From the NCBI GenBank assembly GCA_021808195.1, contig JAKBCE010000003.1, forward strand, positions 62,001-126,000: a stretch of 64,000 nucleotides of DNA. Direction: 5' to 3'. Below the pieces are notes generated by a model. It saw only the letters and a list, made by a program, of their open reading frames with translations, had not been told where the DNA came from and ran no database searches. Position 1 is the first letter of the stretch, and the number at the start of each line of letters is the position of its first letter. Both the position numbers and the translations under genes were made by a program. The stretch comes from Pseudomonadota bacterium (GTDB lineage: Bacteria; Pseudomonadota; Gammaproteobacteria; Steroidobacterales; Steroidobacteraceae). Shown here piece after piece: positions 39,615 through 48,069 of this stretch.

Positions 39615-40412
39615 GGGCGCGGTCCTGCCGCGGTGCGCCGTGCTGTTCGCTGCATGCCTGGATCGTCGCCTGAGTCAGGGTGAGTCATCACGTTGCGATA
39701 ACCGCCCGCCTGCGCCGCGCACGCGGCGCTGCACGGACAGGTGAGCCGGAGAAAGTGTGTGGATTCTCGCCTGCGGCCACCGCGACAGCAAGTCGCAATC
39801 GCAGCGCACATCGGCGCCGGCCTGCGCTCATGCACAGGGCGGGCCCTGCACCGCGCCCGCCCTGTCGTGCCCGCCCGTGTGCGATGGCTGGTCTTTGCCC
39901 CGAGCGTGCGCACGCACCGGACGGCCGCGTGCCGCCCGCTCACGCGCCTCGCTCTCAACGCCACTACAAAATTGTGACACCGAAACCGGCCGCGCTGTCA
40001 CATTGGGCACGCCGTGCGGTCAGATCGATCCGATATGCCGCGAATCAACACCATAAAAATCAATGAGCTGCATCTTGACGACCGCGATCACTTCCCGCTG
40101 TCACATGAATGTCATATTTCTGTCATCTAATGCTGCCCGGGCGCTGTCATGAATGTCACGCCCCGGCGCGGGCCGCGAGCCCGTTCAGGATGCCGTTTCA
40201 CACCCCAGTCATGGAGCGAACCCGCGGCGCGAGCCGCCGTGTGAACTGACCAGAGACTTGCGGAGAAACCCGGCGTGTTCCGACCTCGAATCGCACGACC
40301 CGACGCGACCGGCACGGGCGCACCGCCTGATGAGCCGTCGGGCACCGCCGCACACCGTGCGCGGGCGACCCGCATGCCCCCCAACGAACCGCACCACCCC
40401 AGGAGTGCCACG
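39615..40412. other. Long divergent intergenic region between pstB and the barrel gene
   Basis: About 800 bases with no convincing coding region on either strand. It holds a phased PhoB half-site array (40098-40126), an isolated CTGTCAC (39995-40001), a GTGTCAC on the minus strand (39974-39980) and a further CTGTCAT/ATGTCAC pair at 40144-40159. Its base composition around 39960-40160 is visibly less GC-rich than the flanking genes. Confidence 0.6.
40098..40126 (+). promoter_or_regulatory. Pho box array (PhoB binding site) upstream of the barrel gene
   Basis: Three 7-base PhoB half-sites in strict 11-base register: CTGTCAC (40098-40104), ATGTCAT (40109-40115) and CTGTCAT (40120-40126), each separated by a 4-base A/T-leaning spacer. 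This matches the known Pho box of CTGTCAT-type direct repeats spaced one helical turn apart. It lies about 290 bases before the start codon of the barrel gene, so a sizeable leader is implied. Confidence 0.75.
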
Positions 40413-41855
40413 ATGGCTTCGATGAGAGAGACTTGGGCGCTGGCCCGGCCCGCGCGCAGCGCCGCCCGGGCCCTGCTCGCCTCGGGCGCCCTGCTATGGG
40501 CCGCGTCCGGCGCGCCGGCGCGCGCCCAGACGCCGAGCGCACCGGCCATTCAGACCGGGCCGCTCACCCTCACCTTCGGCGGCTTTGCCGAGCTCGCCAC
40601 CATCTACCGCAACCGCAATCAGTCCGCCGATGTCGGCTCGGACTTCAATACCGGCATTCCCTTCGCCAGCAATCCGAACAGCCACATCTCCGAGTTCCGC
40701 GAGAGCGCCCGGCAGAGCCGCTTCTCGCTGCTCGCGCAGGGTGAACGCTTCGATGGGCTGCGCGCCGAGGCGTACCTGGAGACCGATTTCCTCAGTTCGG
40801 CGGTGACCTCCAACTCCCGCGAGAGCAACAGCTACACGCTGCGCATGCGGGTGTTCTACGCCCGCTTCACGACCGATTTCGGCCTCGATGTGCTCGCCGG
40901 ACAGAACTGGAGCCTCGCAACGCTCTACAAGGACGATCTGTCTCCGCGCGACGAGAATGCCCCGCTCGGCATCGATGCTCAATACATCGTCGGGTTCAAC
41001 TGGACGCGCACGCCGCAGATCCGCGTGGTCGAGCATTTCAACCCGAAGTTCTCCCTCGGGCTGTCGCTCGAGAGCCCGCAGACCGTCACCGCCACGGGCA
41101 TCAACGCCATCGGCGCCGCGGCCGGCACCTATCCGCCCCCGGGCAGCGTCTATCAGAACAGCGGCAACGGCGCCGGACTGATGAACCCCACCACCACCTA
41201 CACCACCGACATTGCCCCCGATGTCATCCTCAAGGCGGCATTCGATCCGGGCTGGGGTCATTACGAGCTCTACGGCCTGAGCCGTTGGTTCCGCTCGAGC
41301 ATCGGTGGCCGCAATGCCACCGCCGCCGGCGGTGGCATCGGCGCCGGCATGATTCTGCCACTCGTTGCGAAGGTGCTCACCTTCCAGGCGAGCGGTCTGA
41401 TCGGCAAGGGCATCGGCCGCTACGGCTCGGCCCAGCTGCCCGATGTCACCATGACCCCGAGCGGCAGCCTCACCCCGATCCGCGAGTACGAAGCACTGCT
41501 CGGACTGATCTACACGCCGAGCCCGTTCATGACGGTCTATGGCTATGCCGGACGCGAGCAGGAGAGCGCCACGTACTACACCGTCGGCTCGGCGGCCTAC
41601 GGCTACGGCGCGCCCGAATTCAACAACAGCGGCTGTCAGCTCGCCGGCGCAACCTGCACCGGCAACACGCAAGCGGTGAGCGAGTGGAGCGGTGGGTTCT
41701 GGTGGAAGTTCTACCAGGGCCGCCTCGGCAACCTGCAGTTCGGCATGCAGGGCGAGTACTTCGAGCGCAAGGCATTCCGCGGGGTCGGCGGCGCTCCGCG
41801 CGCCAACCTGTTCGTCGGCATGGCCTCGTTCCGCTACTACCCGTACCAGCGCTGA
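40413..41855 (+). CDS. Predicted outer-membrane beta-barrel (porin-like) protein
   Basis: 480 residues from ATG 40413 (AGGAG at 40401-40405). An N-terminal segment with Arg residues and a hydrophobic core (ALLASGALLWAASGAPARA) looks like a signal peptide, probably cut after ARA or AQT. The mature chain opens LTLTFGGFAELATIYRNRN and then alternates aromatic and polar residues throughout, with many Gly/Asn/Ser turns, ending FRYYPYQR. This is typical of an outer-membrane barrel, though it does not end in Phe or Trp. I do not recognise a specific family; a substrate cannot be assigned. The upstream Pho box array suggests induction under phosphate limitation, as for PhoE or OprP in other bacteria, but this protein is not recognisably either of those. 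Confidence 0.75.
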   Translation: MASMRETWALARPARSAARALLASGALLWAASGAPARAQTPSAPAIQTGPLTLTFGGFAELATIYRNRNQSADVGSDFNTGIPFASNPNSHISEFRESARQSRFSLLAQGERFDGLRAEAYLETDFLSSAVTSNSRESNSYTLRMRVFYARFTTDFGLDVLAGQNWSLATLYKDDLSPRDENAPLGIDAQYIVGFNWTRTPQIRVVEHFNPKFSLGLSLESPQTVTATGINAIGAAAGTYPPPGSVYQNSGNGAGLMNPTTTYTTDIAPDVILKAAFDPGWGHYELYGLSRWFRSSIGGRNATAAGGGIGAGMILPLVAKVLTFQASGLIGKGIGRYGSAQLPDVTMTPSGSLTPIREYEALLGLIYTPSPFMTVYGYAGREQESATYYTVGSAAYGYGAPEFNNSGCQLAGATCTGNTQAVSEWSGGFWWKFYQGRLGNLQFGMQGEYFERKAFRGVGGAPRANLFVGMASFRYYPYQR

Positions 41856-42541
41856 GCCACCCGGACGGGGCGTTTCGGCGCGCGCGGGGCCTGCACCGAC
41901 TGACGGGTCCGTCCAAGAATGACCGGCGCGCTGCATAACGGACCTCACACCGGATGGATGAGACCCACCGCTTGGCGGTCACTCCGGGCCGTCTGCGCCG
42001 TGCGCAATACGCCGCGCACGGCAAGGCGCGCACAGGATCCTGGGCGGAGGTTTTCAGCGGCACACAGGCGGCCCGCCGGCGCGGCATTTCGGTCAAGACG
42101 CGAGTCCTGAGTGAGCAGCTCGCATGCCCAATCGGCTGAGGCTCGCGAGGATCTCAGCGGCGCTCTGGATCGATGCGAGGGGTTCGGCACCACGGTTAGG
42201 GGCGGTGAGGCAGTCGCCAGAGGCCTGCCCAAGCTCGGCGGTGCTGCGATGCGTGCCGCGGCAAGGCGGCCGCTGGGTCAGGGTGGCAAACCCGCGCTCG
42301 ACCGGATGACGCCTCGCTGAGCATGCCTGATCTGCACTCGATCGGTCCTGCTCAGGGATAAGTCTGCCCGACCCCTGGAGCGCGACGACTCGGTCCTGGT
42401 ATTCGGACCGCTCACTGTCGTGCGCAATGACGGCATCTGCGTGGCGCAATCGCAGGGGCTTGCGGTGCAGGTCCCTCCTCTTGAGGTGCGGCGCGCAGTG
42501 ACCCGCAGCTCAGCGCAGCATGTCCCCGGGGAACATCCCAT
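41856..42541. other. Intergenic region between two convergent envelope genes
   Basis: About 690 bases between the barrel gene and the TolC-like gene. Short open frames on both strands (for example 42093-42449 minus) show no recognisable motif, ribosome site or codon pattern. No RNA gene, repeat or clear terminator was found. It may be eroded coding DNA. Confidence 0.45.
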
Positions 42542-43894
42542 TCAGCCGATGCGCCCGATGGCGCGCGCCAGCGCGTACTGGGACTTGGCGTAGCGCGCGA
42601 GCGCCTGCGCATAGCTGCTGCGCGCGCGCGTGAAGTCCTGCTGGGCCTGGATCACCTCGGTCACCGCGTAGACGCCAAACTCACGCCGCTGCAGCGTCAG
42701 TTGCAGACTGTGCCGGGCCAGCTCCACAGCCTCGCGCGCGAGGTGCATCTGCGCCTCGGCGGTGCGCGCGCCCGTGAGCGCCGTGACGACCTGCTGGGTG
42801 ATGCGCTCGCGCAGTTGCTCGCCGAACACCCGTTGGCGCGCCAAGCGCGCCTCGGCCGCCTCGGTGCGACTGAAATCAAACAGACCACCCGGTCCGAATC
42901 GCCAGCTCAAGCCCACCGCATAATCATGGCTCGCGCGGTACGGCTCGAGCAGCCCGCCTGGCCCGCCGCGTGCCTGCCCGTACACCGCCATCGCCCCGAG
43001 CGAGGGAATCAGCGGCCCGTAGCGCGCGCCGGTGCGTTCGCGCTCGGCGGCACTCACTGCCGCGGCGCTCGCCTTCAGTTCCGGCCGCGCGCGCAGCGCA
43101 GTCTCGACCAGCTGCGTGAGCGGGGTATCCAGGCTCACCAGCATCGGTGGCACCACCAGATGTTCCGCCGGCGTGAGCACCAGAGTCGGATCGAGCCGCA
43201 ACACCGTGTCCAGACTCGCCGCCGCAGTGCGCACCAGAGCCTGCGCACCGCGCAGCGTGAACTGCGCCTGCTGGGTCTGCACCGCAACCCGCAGCGCCTC
43301 GCTGCGGTTGGTCAGTCCGATGTGCACGGCCCGCTCGAGCTCGCTCTGGTATTGCTGTGAGATCTGCACCGCCTCGGCGGCGATGTCCCGCTCGGCCACC
43401 GCATCGACCAACGTGAAATACGCCTCGGCCGCCGCGAGCAGCGTGTCGTTGCGCTGGGCGCGCACGTCGTGCGCCGCCGCAATCTGCAGCTGGCGCGCCG
43501 CCAGCTTGCCAAACAGCGCATCGCCGAGCTCGAGCGACAGTCCGACCGCCGCGCCGCGTCGATACAGCGTCTTGTCGACCTCGAGCATGCTGCCGGCGGT
43601 CTGCTGGTCGGCACCGGTTCGCCGCGCGAAGCTCTGCCCGAGCGTGAGGCTCGGCACGAAGCGCAGCGTCGCGGCATCGTTGGCGGCAGCGGCCTGCTGC
43701 TCGGCCGTGCGCACCAGGGCCAACTCCAGGTTGTTCGCGCCGGCCAGACGCAGCGCAGTCGCCAGATCGATCGGCTGTGCCGATCCCGGCGGCTCGGTCG
43801 GCGACGGCGCAGCCGCCGCGGCGGCGAGCCCTGCACCGAGCAGCAGCGCCGCCCTGAGCAGCGCACGCGCGCAGGCGCGCAGCCGGCGCCTCAC
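42542..43894 (-). CDS. TolC-family outer-membrane efflux protein
   Basis: 450 residues from GTG 43894: signal peptide (LLRAALLLGAGLAAAAAA), then the two OEP repeats of the TolC fold. Visible features are the opening IDLATALRLAGANNLELALVR, long alpha-helical stretches with heptad character, and the second-repeat start LVETALRARPELKASAAAV. It would form the outer-membrane channel of the efflux pump encoded just upstream. It overlaps the adaptor gene by four bases (GTGA), so it is the last gene of the permease-adaptor-channel set. Confidence 0.9.
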   Translation of the reverse strand: MRRRLRACARALLRAALLLGAGLAAAAAAPSPTEPPGSAQPIDLATALRLAGANNLELALVRTAEQQAAAANDAATLRFVPSLTLGQSFARRTGADQQTAGSMLEVDKTLYRRGAAVGLSLELGDALFGKLAARQLQIAAAHDVRAQRNDTLLAAAEAYFTLVDAVAERDIAAEAVQISQQYQSELERAVHIGLTNRSEALRVAVQTQQAQFTLRGAQALVRTAAASLDTVLRLDPTLVLTPAEHLVVPPMLVSLDTPLTQLVETALRARPELKASAAAVSAAERERTGARYGPLIPSLGAMAVYGQARGGPGGLLEPYRASHDYAVGLSWRFGPGGLFDFSRTEAAEARLARQRVFGEQLRERITQQVVTALTGARTAEAQMHLAREAVELARHSLQLTLQRREFGVYAVTEVIQAQQDFTRARSSYAQALARYAKSQYALARAIGRIG

Positions 43895-44748
43895 GGCACC
43901 GCCTTGCGGGCGAGCGCTGCGACCCGCGGCGCACGCTGCTGCAGCTGCACCGAGACGTACATGCCCGGCAACAGACGGTGGCCGGGATTGGCCATGTCGA
44001 TCTCGGCCAACATCGTGTGCGTGCGGGGCGAGAGCGCGTAGCTCACGCGGGTGATGCTCGCGGCAACACCGGCGGCGGGCAGCGTGCTCGCCCGGATCAG
44101 CGCCGGGCAGCCCGGCCGAACCGACGCGGCGGCGCGCTCCGGGATCGGAATCTGCACCCGCACCCGGCTCAGACTCATCAGTGTGACGATGCCGGCGCCG
44201 CGGGCCTGCGCGCCACTCGGCACGGGCACGAAAGCGCCCGGGTCGACGTAGCGCGCCGTGATCGTGCCGGCGAACGGCGCGGTGACCCGGGCGTAGCGCA
44301 GCAGCGCCTCGACCCGGTTCAACTCCGCCCGGGCGACCTCGACCCGGCCGCGCTGGATGTCGAGCTGCTCGGGGGTCACCAGGTCCGGTGCCGCCCGGGC
44401 GGCGCGCTCGATGCGCTCGAGATTGCGCTCGGCGACATCAAACTGCGCGCGGTACTTCAGCCGATCGGCCTGCAGTTCCGGCACTTCGAGCTCGGCGAGG
44501 AGCTCTCCGGCCTGCACCCGATCGCCCTTGTCGACCCCGATGCGCTTGACGAACCCGGCGACCTTGGCGGTGATGAGCGCCGCCTGATACGCCACCACCT
44601 GCGCGGGCAACACCAGCGCAGCGCCAGCCGGCTCGGCGGCCCGCGCCGGCGCACCGGCCCCGAGCGCAAGCGTCACGGCGAGCCCGACTGGAACCCAGCG
44701 CCGCCGGGCGGTCCGCCGGGCCGGCCGGGGGAGTGCTTCACGGATCAT
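43891..44748 (-). CDS. RND efflux periplasmic adaptor (membrane fusion protein)
   Basis: 285 residues from ATG 44748: an Arg-rich tip and signal-like hydrophobic segment (VPVGLAVTLALGAGAPARA), the lipoyl half QAALITAKVAGFVKRIGVDKGDRVQAG, a short coiled-coil hairpin, the second lipoyl half YARVTAPFAGTITARYVDPG, and a beta-barrel domain with PVPSGAQARGAGI onward. Shorter than most adaptors (350-400 residues) because the membrane-proximal domain is minimal. No His/Met-rich metal-binding stretch is visible. Overlaps the permease by four bases. Confidence 0.9.
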   Translation of the reverse strand: MIREALPRPARRTARRRWVPVGLAVTLALGAGAPARAAEPAGAALVLPAQVVAYQAALITAKVAGFVKRIGVDKGDRVQAGELLAELEVPELQADRLKYRAQFDVAERNLERIERAARAAPDLVTPEQLDIQRGRVEVARAELNRVEALLRYARVTAPFAGTITARYVDPGAFVPVPSGAQARGAGIVTLMSLSRVRVQIPIPERAAASVRPGCPALIRASTLPAAGVAASITRVSYALSPRTHTMLAEIDMANPGHRLLPGMYVSVQLQQRAPRVAALARKAVP

Positions 44749-47700
44749 CCTCGTACCTCCTCGTTGTGCATAGGCAGCGCCGCCGGCGCATCGGGATCGA
44801 GCGAGGCCGAGCGGCGCGGCGCGTTCGCCCGGACCAGAGCAAACACCGCCGGCAACACCCACAGGGTGGCGAGCGTCGCGAGCGCGAGCCCGCCGATCAC
44901 CGCGCGGCCGAGCGGGGCCGCCTGCTGGCCGCCCTCGCCCCAACCGGCCGCCATCGGCAACATGCCGGCGATCATCGCGAGGGTCGTCATGACGATCGGA
45001 CGCAACCGGCTCACCGCGCCGGTGATGCCAGCCGCCGCCGCGCTCTGGCCCTGCAGGCGGGCTCGCTCGGCGAAAGTCACGAACAAAATGGCGTTGGCGA
45101 TGGCCACGCCGATGGCCATGATCGCGCCGATGAATGACTCGAGATTGAGCGTGGTGCCGGTGGCGAGCAGCATCAGCACCACGCCCACCAGCACGGCCGG
45201 CACGCTCGCAATCGTCACCAGCGCCAGTTCCCAGGACTGGAAGTTCGCCACCAGCAGCAGCGCGATCACGAACACCGCGAGCAGCAGTCCGCCGCGCAGC
45301 GCCGCCATGAGTTCGTTCAGGGTCTGCACCTCCCCGCGCACCGCCACCGTCACCCCGGCGGGCGGCTCGCCCGCAGCGCCGAGCGCGCGTTGCACCGCGG
45401 CGGCCGCCGTCCCGAGACTGCGCCCCTCGACATTGGCGGTCACCGAGACGTAGTGCTGGTTGTTGTCATCGTCGTATTCCCCGATCACGGTCGAGGGCTC
45501 GATGCTGCCGAGGTTGCGCAGCAGTTGCGGCGGCCCGCCGGTACTGGCGATCGGCACGTTGCGCAGATCCTCAAGGGAGCTGAGCGCGTGCTGGGGTATC
45601 TGCACCTGCACGGCGTAGGCGATGCCGTTGGCGCCGGCCCAGAAGATCCGCCGCGTGTAACGGCTCGAGGCGGTTGCGGGCGTGAGCGACTGGATCACAT
45701 CGTTTTGCGTCACCCCGAGCAGCCCGGCCCGCTCCCGGTCGACCTCGACCCGCACGGCCGGATAATCGAGCGGCTGACCGAACTGCACGTCGCGCAGCCC
45801 AGGGATCGCCGCCAGCCGCTCGCGCACCCGCTCAGCGTAGCGGCGGTCCTCGTGCAAATCCGCGCCGAGCGCATCGACTTCGATCGGCGTCGAGGCACCG
45901 AAGCTCATCACCCGACTGACGATGTCGGCCGGCTCGAACGAGACCGCCACGCCCGGCAGCTGGCGGGCGATGTCGCGCCGCAACCGGTCACGAAACGCCG
46001 CGAGATCGAGCCGCGCCGAGGCTCTGAACTGCACCTGCAGCACCGCCTCCTGCGGTCCGCTGTTCCACAGATAGATGAAGTTGCTCGGAAACGGCGAGCC
46101 GTGCACGCCGGCGAGGGCAAGGGAGACCTCGATCGAGTGCACCCCGGCATCGTGGCGGACGATGCCGAGCACGCGCTGCACAGCCTGGGTGGTCAGCTCG
46201 AGGCGCGTGCCCGGCGGCAGGCGCAGGCGCATCTGCAGCTGCGCCTGGCCGGACTCGGCGCGCGGGAAGATGTCCGTGCCGAGCCGCGGGGCGAGCAGCG
46301 CCAACAATGCCGCGCAGAGCACGAGATAGCCAGCCAATACGCTCACCCGGCGCCGCACCAGCGGCTCGAGGCGCGCCCGATAGCGTCCCTGCAGCCGCAC
46401 GAACAGCCCCGGGTCGCGCTCGGCGGCCTCCCCGGCGTGATGCCAGCGACGGAACGCCCACACCGACAGCACCGGCACCAGCGTGTTGGCGAGCAGGTAG
46501 GAGGCGATCATGGAAAAGCCGACCGCGAGCGACAGCGGCACGAACAGCGCGCGCGCCGCGCCCTGCATGGCGAAGGACGGCAGAAACACCGCCACCACGC
46601 ACAGCATCGCAATCAGCAGCGGCACCACCACCTCGTGCGAGGCATCGAGCACCGCCCGCTCGACGCTCTCCTTGTGCACGATGTGGGTGTGGATGTTCTC
46701 GATCACCACCGTCGACTGGTCGACCAGGATGCCGACCGCGAGCACCAGCCCGCCGAGAGTCATGATGTTGATGCTCGCACCGCTCAGCCACAGCGCAAAC
46801 ACCGCCGCGAGCAGCGCGATCGGAATGTTCAGCACGACGATGAAGGCGCTGCGCCAGTCGCGCAGGAACAGCAGCACCATCGCTCCGGCGAGCAGCGCCC
46901 CGAGCGCCCCCTCGAGCGTGAGGCTGCCGATGGCGCGCGTCACGAACGGGGACTGATCCATCACGTAGCTCACGTGCACGTCCGCGGGCAGCGCCGCCTG
47001 AAAGCGGCCGAGGCTGGCTTTGACCTCGTGCACCACCGTGAGCGTCGAGGCGTCGGCGCGCTTGGTGACCGGCATGTACACCGTCGGCTTACCGTCGACC
47101 AGGGCGACACTGGTGGTGATGTCCGCCCCGTCGGCGATGCTGCCCACGTCGCGCACGAAGACCGCCGGGAAGCTGCCGGTGCGGATCGGCACGGCGGCCA
47201 GATCCCCGATGTGCCGCGCAATCGAGTTCAGCTCGATCACCGGGTTGCGCGCACCGATGTCGATGTTGCCCGAGGGGCTGATGGTCTCAGCCTTGGCGAT
47301 GGCGCCGACCACCTCATCGGGGGAGAGCCCGTAGCTGTGCAACTTGGCCGGATCGAGCGAGACGACCACGGTGCGGGCGCTACCGCCAAAGGGCGCCTCG
47401 GCCGACACCCCGGGCAGCGTCGCAAACATCGGCCGCACGGTATTCAGGGCGAGATCCTGCATTTGCGCAACGCTGCGCGCGGCGCTCGAGAACGCCAGAT
47501 AGCCGACCGGGACACTGCCGGCATCGAAGCGCACGATGAACGGCGGCACCGCCCCGGCCGGCATGTAGGCATGGGCGCGGTTGACGTACTGCACCGTCTC
47601 GGCCATCGCCTCGGCCATGTTGGTGCCGGGCTGGAAGGTGAGCTTCATCAGCGCGGCGCCCTCGATCGAGCGCGCCTCGACCTCGCGGATTCCGGTGATG

Positions 47701-47918
47701 TAGAGGAAGTTGTATTCGTAGTAGTACGTGAGGAATCCCTCCATCTGCGCAGCGGTCATGCCCGGATAGGGCTGGGCCACGTAAATGGTCGGGACGCCGA
47801 GCGGCGGGAATACGTCGGCGGACATCTTGCTGATCGCGAGCAGCGCGCCAGCGAGCAGTCCGACGACCAGGACGAATACCGTGTAGGGGCGCCGCAGCGC
47901 GAGCCGCACCAGACTCAT
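44745..47918 (-). CDS. RND-superfamily efflux permease
   Basis: Proton-driven inner-membrane pump, 1057 residues with the usual 12-helix plan and two large periplasmic loops. The fourth helix carries GILVDQSTVVIEN (near residue 398): one proton-relay Asp followed by Gln, where AcrB-type drug pumps have two Asp. Helix 10-12 motifs GAIMAIGVAIANAILFVTFAERAR and RLRPIVMTTLAMIAGMLPMA are present. The start MSLVRLALRRPYTVFVLVV is typical. Drug or metal substrate cannot be fixed from sequence; the neighbouring two-component genes resemble metal sensors. Confidence 0.93.
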   Translation of the reverse strand: MSLVRLALRRPYTVFVLVVGLLAGALLAISKMSADVFPPLGVPTIYVAQPYPGMTAAQMEGFLTYYYEYNFLYITGIREVEARSIEGAALMKLTFQPGTNMAEAMAETVQYVNRAHAYMPAGAVPPFIVRFDAGSVPVGYLAFSSAARSVAQMQDLALNTVRPMFATLPGVSAEAPFGGSARTVVVSLDPAKLHSYGLSPDEVVGAIAKAETISPSGNIDIGARNPVIELNSIARHIGDLAAVPIRTGSFPAVFVRDVGSIADGADITTSVALVDGKPTVYMPVTKRADASTLTVVHEVKASLGRFQAALPADVHVSYVMDQSPFVTRAIGSLTLEGALGALLAGAMVLLFLRDWRSAFIVVLNIPIALLAAVFALWLSGASINIMTLGGLVLAVGILVDQSTVVIENIHTHIVHKESVERAVLDASHEVVVPLLIAMLCVVAVFLPSFAMQGAARALFVPLSLAVGFSMIASYLLANTLVPVLSVWAFRRWHHAGEAAERDPGLFVRLQGRYRARLEPLVRRRVSVLAGYLVLCAALLALLAPRLGTDIFPRAESGQAQLQMRLRLPPGTRLELTTQAVQRVLGIVRHDAGVHSIEVSLALAGVHGSPFPSNFIYLWNSGPQEAVLQVQFRASARLDLAAFRDRLRRDIARQLPGVAVSFEPADIVSRVMSFGASTPIEVDALGADLHEDRRYAERVRERLAAIPGLRDVQFGQPLDYPAVRVEVDRERAGLLGVTQNDVIQSLTPATASSRYTRRIFWAGANGIAYAVQVQIPQHALSSLEDLRNVPIASTGGPPQLLRNLGSIEPSTVIGEYDDDNNQHYVSVTANVEGRSLGTAAAAVQRALGAAGEPPAGVTVAVRGEVQTLNELMAALRGGLLLAVFVIALLLVANFQSWELALVTIASVPAVLVGVVLMLLATGTTLNLESFIGAIMAIGVAIANAILFVTFAERARLQGQSAAAAGITGAVSRLRPIVMTTLAMIAGMLPMAAGWGEGGQQAAPLGRAVIGGLALATLATLWVLPAVFALVRANAPRRSASLDPDAPAALPMHNEEVRG

Positions 47919-48004
47919 CAGCGCTTCTGCCTTTGGAACGCAAGCGGCCCTGGGGCCGCGGTGCAGCAGACACTAGCGGGGTGATTCTGACGGCACGATG
48001 ACCG

Positions 48005-48028
48005 GCAGATGACCAAACGGTCATCTGC
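48005..48028. promoter_or_regulatory. CusR/CopR-like inverted repeat upstream of the RND permease
   Basis: GCAGATGACC at 48005-48014 and its exact complement at 48019-48028 flank a 4-base centre. The inner TGAC and GTCA are separated by six bases, the same geometry as the CusR/CopR box of metal-responsive two-component systems. It lies between the sensor kinase stop and the permease start, about 87 bases before the latter. Confidence 0.6.
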
Positions 48029-48069
48029 ACTCGAAGCGGGCGTTTACGGCGGGCGGATGCGGCTTGGCG

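Noticed and set aside
40144..40159. A further CTGTCAT/ATGTCAC pair as a second Pho box
   Set aside because: The two half-sites are 9 and not 11 bases apart and are out of register with the main array, so I did not call it separately.
40127..40549. A 140-codon minus-strand frame overlapping the start of the barrel gene
   Set aside because: It covers the Pho box region and signal peptide in antisense, lacks a ribosome site and has no family features.
42093..42449. A 118-codon minus-strand frame in the gap upstream of the TolC-like gene
   Set aside because: No motif or ribosome site; I could not tie it to any transposase or regulator.
45390..47984. An 864-codon plus-strand open frame antisense to the RND permease
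   Set aside because: His/Arg/Gln-rich with no motif; it mirrors codon positions of the permease.
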